Shown: positions 33,675-43,803, counted from the first letter of the stretch. The stretch is DNA of 64,000 bases from Zoogloeaceae bacterium (GCA_024235675.1 JACKLZ010000003.1:496001-560000), one strand, 5' to 3'. The notes: a model not told the origin generated them from the letters alone. Program-made: numbers and translations.

Positions 33675-34022
33675 CTAGTCGGTGGCGGTGTCAGCTTCGC
33701 CGGCTTTTTCCAGCCGGCGGATGAACACCGCCATCTCGCGCGCGGCCTGAATGTCGCCCTTGTCGGTGGCCACCTGGTGTCCCTGACGATAGGCACCGAG
33801 GGCTTCGTCGGGGCGGCCGTCGGCCAGCAAGGCCTTGCCCAGTTGCTTCCACGCGGCAGAGAACAGGCTGTCGCGCTGCAGGCAGTTGCGGTAGTGCTTC
33901 GCGGCTTCGGCGGGCTGGCCAGCCTGCAGATAGGCATTGCCCAGGCCAAAACGCAGCAACGGCCCGTCGTGCGGGCCCTCCAGCATGGCGCTGAGGCGGG
34001 CGATTTGAGTTGTGCTGTCCAT
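33675..34022 (-). CDS. TPR-repeat protein
   Basis: Protein of 115 residues made of about three tetratricopeptide repeats (LRFGLGNAYLQAGQPAEAAKH, then WKQLGKALLADGRPDEALGAY, then an imperfect third), a protein-protein interaction scaffold. No signal peptide or membrane helix is seen, so it is probably cytoplasmic. The start at 34022 avoids an upstream extension that would overlap the promoter region of ridA. It is convergent with fliW with 9 bases between stops. The partner is unknown. Confidence 0.75.
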   Translation of the reverse strand: MDSTTQIARLSAMLEGPHDGPLLRFGLGNAYLQAGQPAEAAKHYRNCLQRDSLFSAAWKQLGKALLADGRPDEALGAYRQGHQVATDKGDIQAAREMAVFIRRLEKAGEADTATD

Positions 34023-34151
34023 GACTGAATGGACTGCGCGCCGTGGCGAAGGTTCGCCCCGCACACGTGTTTTGTCGGGCGGTTACAATGCCGTCCAGGT
34101 ACCGGCAGCCCAGCGCTGGCCGGTCGTCGACCGACCCAGGAGATTGCATTC

Positions 34152-34532
34152 ATGAGCAAACAGATCATTGCCACCGACAAGGCCCCGGCCGCCATCGGCA
34201 CCTATTCGCAGGCCGTGCGCGCCGGCAACACCGTGTACATCTCCGGTCAGATCGGGCTCGACCCGGCGACCATGACCATGGTCGAGGGCTTCGAGGCGCA
34301 GACCGAGCGCGTGTTCGACAACCTCAAGGCCGTGGCCGAGGCCGCCGGCGGTTCGCTCTCCGATGCGGTCAAGCTCACCATCTACCTCACCGACCTGGCC
34401 AACTTCGCCAAGGTCAATGAAGTCATGGCGCGCTACTTTGCGCAGCCTTATCCCGCGCGCGCCGCGGTCGGCATCAAGGAGCTGCCCAAGGGCGGCGTGG
34501 TCGAGGCCGACGCCATTCTCGTCATCGACTGA
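34152..34532 (+). CDS. ridA: RidA family reactive enamine/imine deaminase
   Basis: Protein of 126 residues of the YjgF/RidA family, which hydrolyses reactive enamine/imine intermediates released by PLP enzymes. The motifs GTYSQAVRAGNTVYISGQIG, the Arg in YPARAAVGIKELP, and the closing VEADAI are all present, including the active-site Arg. The ATG at 34152 follows GGAG with a longer spacing. Twenty-five bases separate it from recG, so the two are probably cotranscribed. Confidence 0.94.
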   Translation: MSKQIIATDKAPAAIGTYSQAVRAGNTVYISGQIGLDPATMTMVEGFEAQTERVFDNLKAVAEAAGGSLSDAVKLTIYLTDLANFAKVNEVMARYFAQPYPARAAVGIKELPKGGVVEADAILVID

Positions 34533-34557
34533 TTTCGGCGGCACACCCCGCCCACGC

Positions 34558-36627
34558 ATGTCTGCCACCAAGGCGGTCGCAGCATCGGCGAATCGCGCCG
34601 GCTGGCCCGGCGTCGGCCCGCAACTGGCGGGTCGGCTGGCCAAGCTCGACATCCACGGCCCGCAGGACCTGCTCCTGCACCTGCCGCTGCGCTACGAAGA
34701 TGAAACCCACTGCGCGGCCATCGCCGAGCTGAGCCCCGGCGTGCCGCAGCAAGTCGAAGGCGTGGTGACCGATTGCGAGATCCGCCTGCGCGGTCGCCGC
34801 CAACTGGTGGCTCAGGTGCAGGACGCCACCGGCAGCCTCACCGTGCGCCTGCTGCACTTCTACCCCCAGCAACAAAAACAGCTCGTCGTTGGCCAGCGGG
34901 TGCGCCTGTTTGGCGAGGCGCGCGGTGGCATGTTCGGCTTTGAGATGATCCACCCGCGCATCCGTGGAGTGGACGAGGGCGAAGCACTGCCCACCGCGCT
35001 CACCCCGGTTTACCCGACCACCGCCGGACTGGCCCAGAGCGCGCTGCGCAAGATCATCGGCCGGGCGCTCGACACCCACCGGCTCGACGAGCTGCTGCCC
35101 GATTCGCTGCGTCGTCCGCTGCGCCTGATGCCCTTCGGCGAGGCGGTGCGCCTGCTCCACCAGCCGCCGACCGACGTTAACGCCGAGGCGCTGGTGGCGC
35201 ACGCGCATCCGGCCTGGCGGCGAATCAAGTTCGAAGAGCTGCTGGTCCAGCAGTTGTCGCTGCGCAAGGCCCACGCCCAGCGGCGTGCGCGTACCGCGCC
35301 GCCGTTGCGTGGTACCGGGCAGCTCACCAAGGCCTTGCTGGCCGCTTTACCCTTTTCGCTCACCGGCGCGCAGCGGCGCACCGAGGCCGAAATCGCCACC
35401 GATCTGGCGCAGCCCTACCCGATGCAACGCCTGCTGCAAGGCGATGTGGGCAGCGGCAAGACCATCGTCGCCGCGCTGGCCATGTTGCGTGCCGTCGAGG
35501 CCGGCTGGCAGGCCGCGCTGATGGCGCCGACCGAGATCCTCGCCGAGCAGCACTATCTCAAGCTCGCCACCTGGCTTGAACCGATGGGGCTGGCGGTCGA
35601 GTGGATCTCCGGCAGTCTGAGCAAAAAAGTGCGCGCAGCGGCCTTGGAGCGCCTGGCCAGCGGCCAGAGCATGCTGGCGGTCGGCACCCACGCCCTCATC
35701 GAAGACCCGGTCGCGCTGCCGCGCCTCGGCCTCGCGGTGGTGGACGAGCAGCACCGCTTCGGCGTGCGCCAGCGCCTCGCCCTGCGCGAGAAGGGCAGCG
35801 CCGGCAGCCCCCACATGCTGATGATGTCGGCCACGCCGATTCCGCGCACCCTGGCCATGAGCTATTACGCCGATCTGGACGTGTCGGTGCTCGACGAACT
35901 GCCGCCGGGGCGCACCCCGATTCTGACCAAGCTGGTGTCCGACGCGCGGCGCGACGAAGTGCTCGGCCGGGTGCGCGACGCCTGCGCCGAGGGGCGCCAG
36001 GCCTACTGGGTGTGCCCGCTGGTCGAAGAGTCCGAAACGCTGGACCTGCAAACCGCCATCGACACCCATGCGCGCTTGAGCGAACAACTCCCCGAGCTCA
36101 AGGTCGGTCTGGTGCACGGCCGGCTCAAGGCCGACGAAAAGCGCGCCACCATGGCCGCCTTCGCTGCCGGCGAACTGCATCTGCTGGTGGCCACCACGGT
36201 GATCGAGGTGGGTGTGGACGTGCCCAACGCCAGCCTGATGATCATCGAGCACGCCGAACGCTTCGGCCTCGCGCAGCTGCACCAGCTGCGCGGCCGGGTG
36301 GGGCGGGGTACGGCCGAATCAGTGTGCATCCTGCTGTTCGGCAAGGCCTTGTCGGACACCGCACGGGCACGACTGAAAGTCATTTTTGAACACACCGACG
36401 GTTTCATGATCGCCCGCGAAGACCTGCGCATCCGCGGCCCTGGCGAGTTTGTCGGCGCAAAACAAAGCGGCGTGCCGCTGTTGCGCTATGCCGACCTCGA
36501 AAACGATGGCGATCTGGTCGAGCAGGCCCGCGATCTGGCCGAAGCCCTGCTGCGCGAGCAGCCGGCATTGGCCGAGGCGATCATGCAGCGCTGGGTGGCC
36601 GGCCGCGAAAGTCTGCTGCGAGCGTAG
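34558..36627 (+). CDS. recG: ATP-dependent DNA helicase RecG
   Basis: Superfamily 2 helicase of 689 residues that remodels stalled forks and branched DNA. An N-terminal wedge (OB) domain is around residues 40-160 (LPLRYEDETH, then LHFYPQQQKQL). Walker A is GDVGSGKT (295-302), the DExH box is DEQH (396-399), SATPIPRTLA is motif III, and the C-terminal TRG region includes QLHQLRGRVGRG and EFVGAKQSG. The ATG at 34558 gives the usual RecG length; upstream starts in frame lie inside ridA. Confidence 0.95.
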   Translation: MSATKAVAASANRAGWPGVGPQLAGRLAKLDIHGPQDLLLHLPLRYEDETHCAAIAELSPGVPQQVEGVVTDCEIRLRGRRQLVAQVQDATGSLTVRLLHFYPQQQKQLVVGQRVRLFGEARGGMFGFEMIHPRIRGVDEGEALPTALTPVYPTTAGLAQSALRKIIGRALDTHRLDELLPDSLRRPLRLMPFGEAVRLLHQPPTDVNAEALVAHAHPAWRRIKFEELLVQQLSLRKAHAQRRARTAPPLRGTGQLTKALLAALPFSLTGAQRRTEAEIATDLAQPYPMQRLLQGDVGSGKTIVAALAMLRAVEAGWQAALMAPTEILAEQHYLKLATWLEPMGLAVEWISGSLSKKVRAAALERLASGQSMLAVGTHALIEDPVALPRLGLAVVDEQHRFGVRQRLALREKGSAGSPHMLMMSATPIPRTLAMSYYADLDVSVLDELPPGRTPILTKLVSDARRDEVLGRVRDACAEGRQAYWVCPLVEESETLDLQTAIDTHARLSEQLPELKVGLVHGRLKADEKRATMAAFAAGELHLLVATTVIEVGVDVPNASLMIIEHAERFGLAQLHQLRGRVGRGTAESVCILLFGKALSDTARARLKVIFEHTDGFMIAREDLRIRGPGEFVGAKQSGVPLLRYADLENDGDLVEQARDLAEALLREQPALAEAIMQRWVAGRESLLRA

Positions 36628-36631
36628 ATTG

Positions 36632-36720
36632 CGTCAGGCGGAAAAGCGAAGCGCCTTCAGCTACATTGAGCGCTTGAGGCATCCCATTCGGCGGAAGGCG
36701 CTTCGCTTTTCCGCCCGACG
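36632..36720. repeat. Long perfect inverted repeat after recG
   Basis: Perfect 21-bp arms (36637-36657 and 36695-36715) flank a 37-base loop; with one mismatch the arms extend to about 26 bp. The arm contains GCGGAAAAGCGAAGCGCCTT. It may act as a terminator or be a dispersed repeat copy. The rest of the recG-ubiC gap holds nothing else visible. Confidence 0.75.
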
Positions 36721-36817
36721 CCGTCTCGGGATGTCTTCGCGCCAAGATGCACTCGCCATTGGTGGCAGCTTCAGTGCCTCGCCCCCGCGAACGCGGTAAG
36801 ATGCGCGCCGCACACCC

Positions 36818-37390
36818 ATGACCCAGATCCTCCGAACCCGCCCGACCCGTGACGACTGGCTCGCGCATCCGCCGCGGGCCACCGTGCGCCCGCAGCTGCG
36901 GCCCTGGCTGCTCGATCCGCAATCGCTGACGGCCCGTATCCGTGCGCGCTGCGCGCACTTCGAGGTGCGGGTGATCCGTCAGGCGCCGATGCGCCCGCAC
37001 CCGGATGAAGCCGAATTGCTGGGCTTGCGTGTGAGCGATCGGGCGTGGCTGCGCGAGGTCTTGCTGCTGGCCGACGGGGTGCCGGTGGTGTATGCCCGTT
37101 CGGTGTTGCCGCGGCATAACTTGCGTGGGGCCTGGCGACTGTTTCATGGCATCGGCAGCCGGCCGCTGGGCGCGGCGCTGTTTTCTGATCCGCGCATTGT
37201 TCGTCAGCCGCTGCGTTGCACCCGGCTCGATACCCGCGATGCGCGTTATCATCGGGCCATGCATTTGATGAGCGGTCAGCTTCGCCTGCCGGCCAGCCTG
37301 TGGGCGCGCCGCTCCCTGTTCCGCCTGCGCGGGCGCGCCTTGCTGGTCAGCGAGGTGTTTCTGCCAACCATATTGAATCTCGCCCCATGA
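36818..37390 (+). CDS. ubiC: Chorismate lyase UbiC
   Basis: Protein of 190 residues that splits chorismate into pyruvate and 4-hydroxybenzoate, the first committed step of ubiquinone synthesis. It shows the UbiC start WLAHPPRATVRPQLRPWLLD, the substrate-region Arg residues in RDARYHRA, and the C-terminal ARRSLFRLRGRALLVSEVFLP. It overlaps ubiA by four bases (ATGA), so translation is coupled and the product feeds directly to UbiA. Confidence 0.93.
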   Translation: MTQILRTRPTRDDWLAHPPRATVRPQLRPWLLDPQSLTARIRARCAHFEVRVIRQAPMRPHPDEAELLGLRVSDRAWLREVLLLADGVPVVYARSVLPRHNLRGAWRLFHGIGSRPLGAALFSDPRIVRQPLRCTRLDTRDARYHRAMHLMSGQLRLPASLWARRSLFRLRGRALLVSEVFLPTILNLAP

Positions 37391-38259
37391 GGCTTTCCGA
37401 ACGTCTGCGTATTTACGAGCGGCTGATGCGGCTCGACAAGCCGATCGGCATCTTGCTGCTGATGTGGCCGACGCTGTGGGGTGTGTGGTTTGCCGGCATG
37501 GGCCATCCCTCGGCGTTCATCGTCTGGATTTTCGTGCTCGGTACCGTGTTGATGCGCTCCGCCGGCTGCGTGATCAACGACTACGCCGATCGCAATTTCG
37601 ATGGCCATGTCGAGCGCACCCGTCACCGCCCATTGGCCACCGGCGAGATCAAGCCGACCGAGGCGCTGCTGCTGGCCACTGCGCTGGCACTGGCTGCCTT
37701 TGTGTTGATTCTGCCGCTGCATCCGCTGGTGCGCTGGTTGTCGATTCCGGCGGTGTTCCTCGCCGCCAGCTACCCCTTCACCAAGCGCTTTCTGTCGATT
37801 CCGCAGGCTTACCTCGGCGTCGCTTTCGGCTTTGGCATCCCCATGGCCTTTGCGGCGATTCAGTTTTCGGTGCCCGCCGAAGCCTGGGTGCTGCTGCTGG
37901 CCAATGTGTTCTGGGCGATCGCCTACGACACCGAATACGCCATGGTCGACCGGCCCGATGATCTGAAGATCGGCCTGAAGACCTCGGCCATCACCTTCGG
38001 GCGTTTCGACGTGGCGGCGGTAGTGGTCTGCTATGCGCTGTTCCTGGCCTTGATGGCCTGGGTCGGCATGGAACTGGGGCGGGGGGTGTTCTATGTGCTT
38101 GGTCTGCTCGTGGCGGCGGTGATCATGGCCTATCACTTTGTGCTGATTCGCGGCCGTGATCGCGACCGCTGCTTCCGTGCCTTCTTGCACAACAACTGGG
38201 TGGGCCTGGCGGTGTTTGTCGGCCTGGTGCTGGACTACTGGATCAAGCCGATGGGCTGA
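37387..38259 (+). CDS. ubiA: 4-hydroxybenzoate polyprenyltransferase UbiA
   Basis: Integral membrane prenyltransferase of 290 residues that attaches the polyprenyl chain to 4-hydroxybenzoate. The first Asp-rich motif is NDYADRNFD (residues 64-72) and the second lies in DTEYAMVDRPDD. Eight to nine membrane helices are visible. The ATG overlaps the ubiC stop and fixes the start. A strong bidirectional terminator follows. Confidence 0.95.
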   Translation: MRLSERLRIYERLMRLDKPIGILLLMWPTLWGVWFAGMGHPSAFIVWIFVLGTVLMRSAGCVINDYADRNFDGHVERTRHRPLATGEIKPTEALLLATALALAAFVLILPLHPLVRWLSIPAVFLAASYPFTKRFLSIPQAYLGVAFGFGIPMAFAAIQFSVPAEAWVLLLANVFWAIAYDTEYAMVDRPDDLKIGLKTSAITFGRFDVAAVVVCYALFLALMAWVGMELGRGVFYVLGLLVAAVIMAYHFVLIRGRDRDRCFRAFLHNNWVGLAVFVGLVLDYWIKPMG

Positions 38260-38280
38260 GTGTCGGCGCGTCGGGCAACA

Positions 38281-38308
38281 AAAAGGCCACCTGCATCGGT
38301 GGCCTTTT
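38281..38308. terminator. Bidirectional terminator between ubiA and the convergent PEP-CTERM gene
   Basis: AAAAGGCCACC (38281-38291) pairs with GGTGGCCTTTT (38298-38308) around a 6-base loop. The A-run on one side and T-run on the other let it serve both strands. Confidence 0.88.
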
Positions 38309-38325
38309 GCTTTGGTGCGGAGGGC

Positions 38326-39207
38326 TCAAGCCTGTCGGCGCAAGCGCCAGCCAAGCAGGCCCAGACCGGCCAGCATCATCGCCCAGGTTTCGGGCTCTGG
38401 CACGGCGGCGACTTGCCAGCCGACATCGGAGAGCAGGGCCCAGTCGAGTTCGGTGAAGTACTTGCGCTGCCCGGCGGTGATGGACGGGGTGAGTGCGGGT
38501 TCCTGCATGTTGCCCATAAAAGTCGACTTGATTGACTTGTCCAAGTGGCCGCTGTTGGCAAGCGGCACCGGGCCGCCGTAGCTGGCCACGGCCGCCGCGC
38601 CGGTGAAGCTCTGGCCAGAGATCTGGTTGCTCCAGGCGGCCGAGGTGCCGACGCCGAGCACATGGCCCAGCTCGTGGATGGCGACCGAGTAGAAGTCAAA
38701 GCCACCGAAGGACTCGACGGTGGCGACGTTGTCGTCCAGATACCAGGAGGTGCCGGTATCGAAAACCATGGCACCACCGAAGGGGCCGAAGTCGACGCCT
38801 TGCGGCAAGGCCTGACTGCGGTTGTTCAGGTTGGCGATGAACGCGCTGCTGCCACCGGCGGAGTAGCCGCCGCCGCCTTCTGCCAGCGTACTGCCGCCCA
38901 GCGCGCGCGCACCGACAAAGATTCGCAGGGTGTCCTGCGGAATCGACTGGCTGGGGGCGAGCGTCGAAGACTGGTCGGTGATCAGGCCGACTTCTGGCTG
39001 AAAGATGTTGGAATTGCTGACGGTGATGGCGGCCAGCGAGTCGGTCAGTTGCGTGCCGAATTCCCCCGCAATCGCGTTCATGACCGACTTGTGCGCGCTG
39101 GTAAAGAAGCCGCTTGTGTCGTAGCTGTAATCGAACTCGACGGTGATGGCTTGGGCGGACGATGCGGCCAGCGCGAGTGCGGTGGTGGCCAGGGCATGTT
39201 TGAGCAT
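38326..39207 (-). CDS. PEP-CTERM-anchored zinc metalloprotease-like protein
   Basis: Secreted protein of 293 residues. A signal peptide (residues 1-20, ending SSAQA), a metalloprotease zinc motif HELGHVLGVGTSAAW near residues 187-201, and a C-terminal PEP-CTERM sorting signal (VPEPETWAMMLAGLGLLGW, then RLRRQA) are visible. PEP-CTERM proteins are cut and handled by an exosortase; an xrtB gene lies 21 kb downstream. The third zinc ligand is not at the standard metzincin HExxHxxGxxH position, so the fold is related but divergent. The ATG at 39207 starts the signal peptide. The 235-base gap to ubiD holds both promoters, and I see no further gene there. Confidence 0.85.
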   Translation of the reverse strand: MLKHALATTALALAASSAQAITVEFDYSYDTSGFFTSAHKSVMNAIAGEFGTQLTDSLAAITVSNSNIFQPEVGLITDQSSTLAPSQSIPQDTLRIFVGARALGGSTLAEGGGGYSAGGSSAFIANLNNRSQALPQGVDFGPFGGAMVFDTGTSWYLDDNVATVESFGGFDFYSVAIHELGHVLGVGTSAAWSNQISGQSFTGAAAVASYGGPVPLANSGHLDKSIKSTFMGNMQEPALTPSITAGQRKYFTELDWALLSDVGWQVAAVPEPETWAMMLAGLGLLGWRLRRQA

Positions 39208-39442
39208 AGGGTCCCGATTGGCGATAACACGAATGGTGTATGACGAATGGCGTGAGAATGGCAGAAATGGCCGCATTGGAGAACCCCGTCTCCGATAGGC
39301 GGTTGCGCCGGGTGGCAGGATGTCGGGCTGTGGCGTCGCCTGGGTCTTTGGTCGAACGGCGCCGGGTTTTTCTGTTCGCCCGCAAAGCGGCGCCTTGGGC
39401 GCACGCCTATAATCCGCCTCAGTATTCAATCGGAACGAGCTC

Positions 39443-40924
39443 ATGCAATACAAGGATCTGCGCGATTTTATCGACCAACTCGAGGCGCGCGGCGATCTCA
39501 AGCGCATCACCGTGCCGGTGGATACGCACCTCGAAATGACCGAAATCGCCGACCGGGTGTTGCGCGCAGGCGGCCCGGCCTTGCTGTTCGAGAAGCCGAC
39601 CACCCGCGGTGTGCCGCAGGCCATGCCGGTGCTGGCCAATCTGTTTGGCACCCCCGAGCGGGTGGCGCTGGGCATGGGCGTGGAGGGCGACTGGAAGCTG
39701 CAGCTGCGCGAGGTGGGCCGGCTGCTCGCTTTCCTGAAAGAACCCGAGCCGCCCAAGGGCCTGCGTGACGCCTGGGAAAAGCTGCCGATGTTTCGGCAGG
39801 TGCTCAATATGTCGCCCAAAACGGTCCGCTCGGCGCCGTGCCAGGAGGTGGTGTGGGAGGGCGATGCGGTCGATCTGGCCCGCCTGCCGATCCAGCATTG
39901 CTGGCCGGAAGACGCGGCGCCGCTGATCACCTGGGGCCTGGTGGTGACGCGCGGGCCGAACCAGAAGCGGCAGAATCTGGGCATCTACCGCCAGCAGGTG
40001 ATCGCGCCCAACAAGGTGATCATGCGCTGGCTGGCGCATCGTGGTGGCGCGCTGGATTTTCGCGATCATCAAAAAGCCAAGCCCGGCCAGCCCTTCCCGG
40101 TGGCGGTGGTGCTCGGTTGTGACCCGGCGACCATCCTCGGCGCGGTCACCCCGGTGCCCGACTCGCTGTCTGAATACCAGTTCGCCGGTCTGCTGCGCGG
40201 CGGCAAGACCGAGCTGGTCAAGTGCATGGGCAGCGACCTGCAGGTGCCGGCCACGGCCGAGATCGTGCTCGAAGGCGTGATCCACCCGGGCGAGACCGCG
40301 CTCGAAGGCCCCTACGGCGATCACACCGGCTACTACAACGAGCAGGCGCCCTTCCCGGTGTTCACCATCGAGCGCATCACCTTGCGCAAGAACCCGATCT
40401 ACCACAGCACCTACACCGGCAAGCCGCCCGACGAGCCGGCCATGCTCGGCGTGGCGCTCAACGAAGTCTTCGTGCCGCTGCTGCAAAAGCAGTACCCCGA
40501 GATCGTCGATTTCTATCTGCCGCCCGAGGGCTGCTCCTACCGGCTGGCGGTGGTCAGCATCAAAAAGGCCTACCCCGGCCACGCCAAGCGGGTGATGTTC
40601 GGCATCTGGAGCTTCCTGCGCCAGTTCATGTACACCAAGTTCATCATCGTGGTCGATGACGACGTGGACACCCGCGACTGGAAAGAAGTGATCTGGGCCA
40701 TGACCACCCGCATCGACGCCACGCGCGACACCGTGCTGGTCGACAACACCCCCATCGACTACCTCGACTTCGCCAGCCCCGAGTCCGGGCTGGGTTCCAA
40801 AATGGGCCTGGACGCCACCAACAAGTGGCCCGGCGAGACGCATCGCGAATGGGGCCGGCCCATCGTCATGGACGACGCGGTCAAGACGCGTATCGACGGC
40901 CTGTGGGATCAGCTCGGCCTGTGA
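39443..40924 (+). CDS. ubiD: 4-hydroxy-3-polyprenylbenzoate decarboxylase UbiD
   Basis: Decarboxylase of 493 residues that removes the carboxyl group from polyprenyl-hydroxybenzoate in ubiquinone synthesis, using prenylated FMN made by a UbiX-type enzyme (not in the window). It starts with the UbiD motif YKDLRDFIDQLEARGDLKRI and has the ETALEGPYGDHTGYY segment holding the catalytic Glu/Asp residues. Length and motifs fit the family. It is followed by a terminator. Confidence 0.95.
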   Translation: MQYKDLRDFIDQLEARGDLKRITVPVDTHLEMTEIADRVLRAGGPALLFEKPTTRGVPQAMPVLANLFGTPERVALGMGVEGDWKLQLREVGRLLAFLKEPEPPKGLRDAWEKLPMFRQVLNMSPKTVRSAPCQEVVWEGDAVDLARLPIQHCWPEDAAPLITWGLVVTRGPNQKRQNLGIYRQQVIAPNKVIMRWLAHRGGALDFRDHQKAKPGQPFPVAVVLGCDPATILGAVTPVPDSLSEYQFAGLLRGGKTELVKCMGSDLQVPATAEIVLEGVIHPGETALEGPYGDHTGYYNEQAPFPVFTIERITLRKNPIYHSTYTGKPPDEPAMLGVALNEVFVPLLQKQYPEIVDFYLPPEGCSYRLAVVSIKKAYPGHAKRVMFGIWSFLRQFMYTKFIIVVDDDVDTRDWKEVIWAMTTRIDATRDTVLVDNTPIDYLDFASPESGLGSKMGLDATNKWPGETHREWGRPIVMDDAVKTRIDGLWDQLGL

Positions 40925-40954
40925 TGTGACAACATCTGAGCCCCGGCAGTGACC

Positions 40955-40985
40955 AAAAAACGCCAGCCCGAAGGCTGGCGTTTTT
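40955..40985. terminator. Terminator after ubiD
   Basis: The 8-bp stem CGCCAGCC / GGCTGGCG (40961-40980) has a CGAA loop, an A-run before it and a T-run after it. It can act on both strands. Confidence 0.92.
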
Positions 40986-41085
40986 CATGGCAAAGCGTGT
41001 CGGCGGCTTGATATCAGCTCACAAACCCCGAACTATGCAGGTGTTGTCGCCTCAAACAGACGACCCCATTGCCACAGGAGCATCC

Positions 41086-41502
41086 ATGGCTCAGTACGAC
41101 ACCCCGTCGCCGTCCGTGATCGAAGTGCCCCGCGAAGGGCTCATCAACCTCGCGCACCTCATCTACGCCCTGCACGCCATTGCCCTGTTCTCCGGCATCG
41201 CCACCTCGGCCACCATCGTCGGCAGCTTCGTCTCCGGCCTGCCTTCGATCATCGCCGTGATTCTCAACTACGTAAAACGCGACGCCGTGCGGGGCACCTG
41301 GCTCGACAGCCACTACCGCTGGCAGATCCGCACCTTCTGGTTCGCGCTGCTGTGGTTCAGCATCGCCTGGCTGATGGCCATCACCATCATCGGCCTCCCC
41401 ATCTTCTTCGGCATCATCGCCATCGCCGGCCTGTGGGTGCTCTACCGCGTCGTACGCGGCTGGATCAACCTCTCCAACCGGGTGTCGATGCCGATCGATT
41501 GA
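41086..41502 (+). CDS. Small membrane protein (DUF4870-like)
   Basis: Protein of 138 residues with about three hydrophobic segments: one around residues 20-60 (LIYALHAIALFSGIATSA), and two around 80-120 (FWFALLWFSIAWLMAITII). It resembles small DUF4870-type membrane proteins; the function is unknown. The ATG at 41086 has AGGAG six bases upstream, which decides between it and longer in-frame starts. Confidence 0.75.
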   Translation: MAQYDTPSPSVIEVPREGLINLAHLIYALHAIALFSGIATSATIVGSFVSGLPSIIAVILNYVKRDAVRGTWLDSHYRWQIRTFWFALLWFSIAWLMAITIIGLPIFFGIIAIAGLWVLYRVVRGWINLSNRVSMPID

Positions 41503-41519
41503 TGCGGCGGTCGGCGGTG

Positions 41520-41540
41520 CCGTAGGGTGGCTCGCCACCC
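41520..41540. repeat. GTAGGGTGG palindromic repeat, single copy
   Basis: CGTAGGGTGGCTCGCCACCC is a short form of the GTAGGGTGGGTGGC hairpin repeat that recurs near 43 kb, 45.3 kb, 47.1 kb, 48.8 kb and 58.3-58.7 kb. It carries only one of the two GGTGG units. Confidence 0.7.
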
Positions 41541-41543
41541 ACC

Positions 41544-41567
41544 ATCGTGCCATTGCAATGGCACGAT
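41544..41567. promoter_or_regulatory. Perfect 24-bp palindrome upstream of the alcohol dehydrogenase gene
   Basis: The sequence ATCGTGCCATTG and its exact complement form a 24-bp palindrome with no spacer, 149 bases before the dehydrogenase start. Its size and AT content suit a regulator site or a cruciform. The rest of the 213-base gap has an AGGAG ribosome binding site and nothing else clear. Confidence 0.55.
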
Positions 41568-41715
41568 TTCTCCCGCGAACCTGGTCCGGCGGTGGCGTTC
41601 GTGCGGCTGTGCATGCATGCGGCGAGTTGGAGGGGCGCTTGCCATCCTCCCCCTGCCACCGCATCCTTGAGCCCAAGGCCGGCATCCGACCGGCTTCAAG
41701 CGGAGGAGACGATTC

Positions 41716-43023
<1,308 letters not shown>

Positions 43024-43043
43024 AGCGTCTGGCGGGGGGATTG

Positions 43044-43725
43044 GTGGGTGGCGAGCCACCCACCCTACGGGAATAGGCACGGCATGTTGTCCGGCAAGCA
43101 GTGCCGGCCGGTGGCGCACGATGGGTTTGTAGGGTGGGTGGCTTTGCCACCCACCGTCGGTGTCGGATGCGCGGTTGCGGCGCGGTTGTTGATGGTGGGT
43201 GGCGAGCCACCCACCCTACGGGAATAGGCGCGGCATGTTGTCCGGCAACCACCGGCCGGTGGCGCACGGCCGGCGTAGGGTGAGTGTGCCGGCACCGTCG
43301 TGTTGGATGCGCGGTTGCGGTGCGTGGTGGGGGGCGGTTGTTGATGGTGGGTGGCGCTGGTGGCACCCTTGCCCCGGGCCGGCGTCGGTGTCCGGTGGCG
43401 GTTTCGCGTGGGTGGCGGCACCCACCGTCGGTGTCGGATGCGCGGTTGCGGCGCGTGTTGGGGGCGGTTGTTGATGGTGGGTGGCGAGCCACCCACCCTA
43501 CGGGAATCGGCGGGGCATGTTGGCCGGCAACCGGTGCCGGCCGGTGGCGCACGACGGGTTTGTAGGGTGGGTGGCTTTGCCACCCACCGTCGGTGTCGGA
43601 TGCACGGTTGCGGCGCGTGGTGGGGGCGGTTGTTGATGGTGGGTGGCGAGCCACCCACCCTACGGGAATCAGCCGGGGATGTTGTTCGGCAACCGGTGCC
43701 GGCCGGTGGCGCACGACGGGTTTGT
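43044..43725. repeat. Tandem array of palindromic GTAGGGTGGGTGGC repeats (about five units)
   Basis: Five imperfect units of about 130-165 bases begin near 43044, 43193, 43342, 43472 and 43636. Most have a hairpin GGTGGGTGGCGAGCCACC with CCTACGGGAAT after it, a GCCGGCCGGTGGCGCACG segment, and many have a second hairpin GTAGGGTGGGTGGCTTTGCC. The third unit is the most divergent. Short reading frames through it are only a product of the repeat. The last unit is broken by the first IS copy at GTAG (43724-43727). No gene is seen in this 700-base stretch. Confidence 0.85.
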
Positions 43726-43803
43726 AGATCCTATGAGCGAAGCGAGTCGGCTGCAGAGCGAATCCTAGAATGAGTTTTGCAGAACACGTTCAAGGAGAGG
43801 CAA

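Noticed and set aside
34363..34557. A longer recG start extending into ridA
   Set aside because: The extension would overlap most of ridA, is Ser/Arg-rich, and the ATG at 34558 gives the standard RecG N-terminus.
43044..43725. Possible CRISPR array because of regular repeats
   Set aside because: Units are 130-165 bases, internally palindromic and similar along their whole length, with no unique spacers and no cas genes nearby.
43101..43773. Several short reading frames (60-140 codons) in the repeat array
   Set aside because: They arise from the repeat itself, have no ribosome binding sites and their translations repeat one another.
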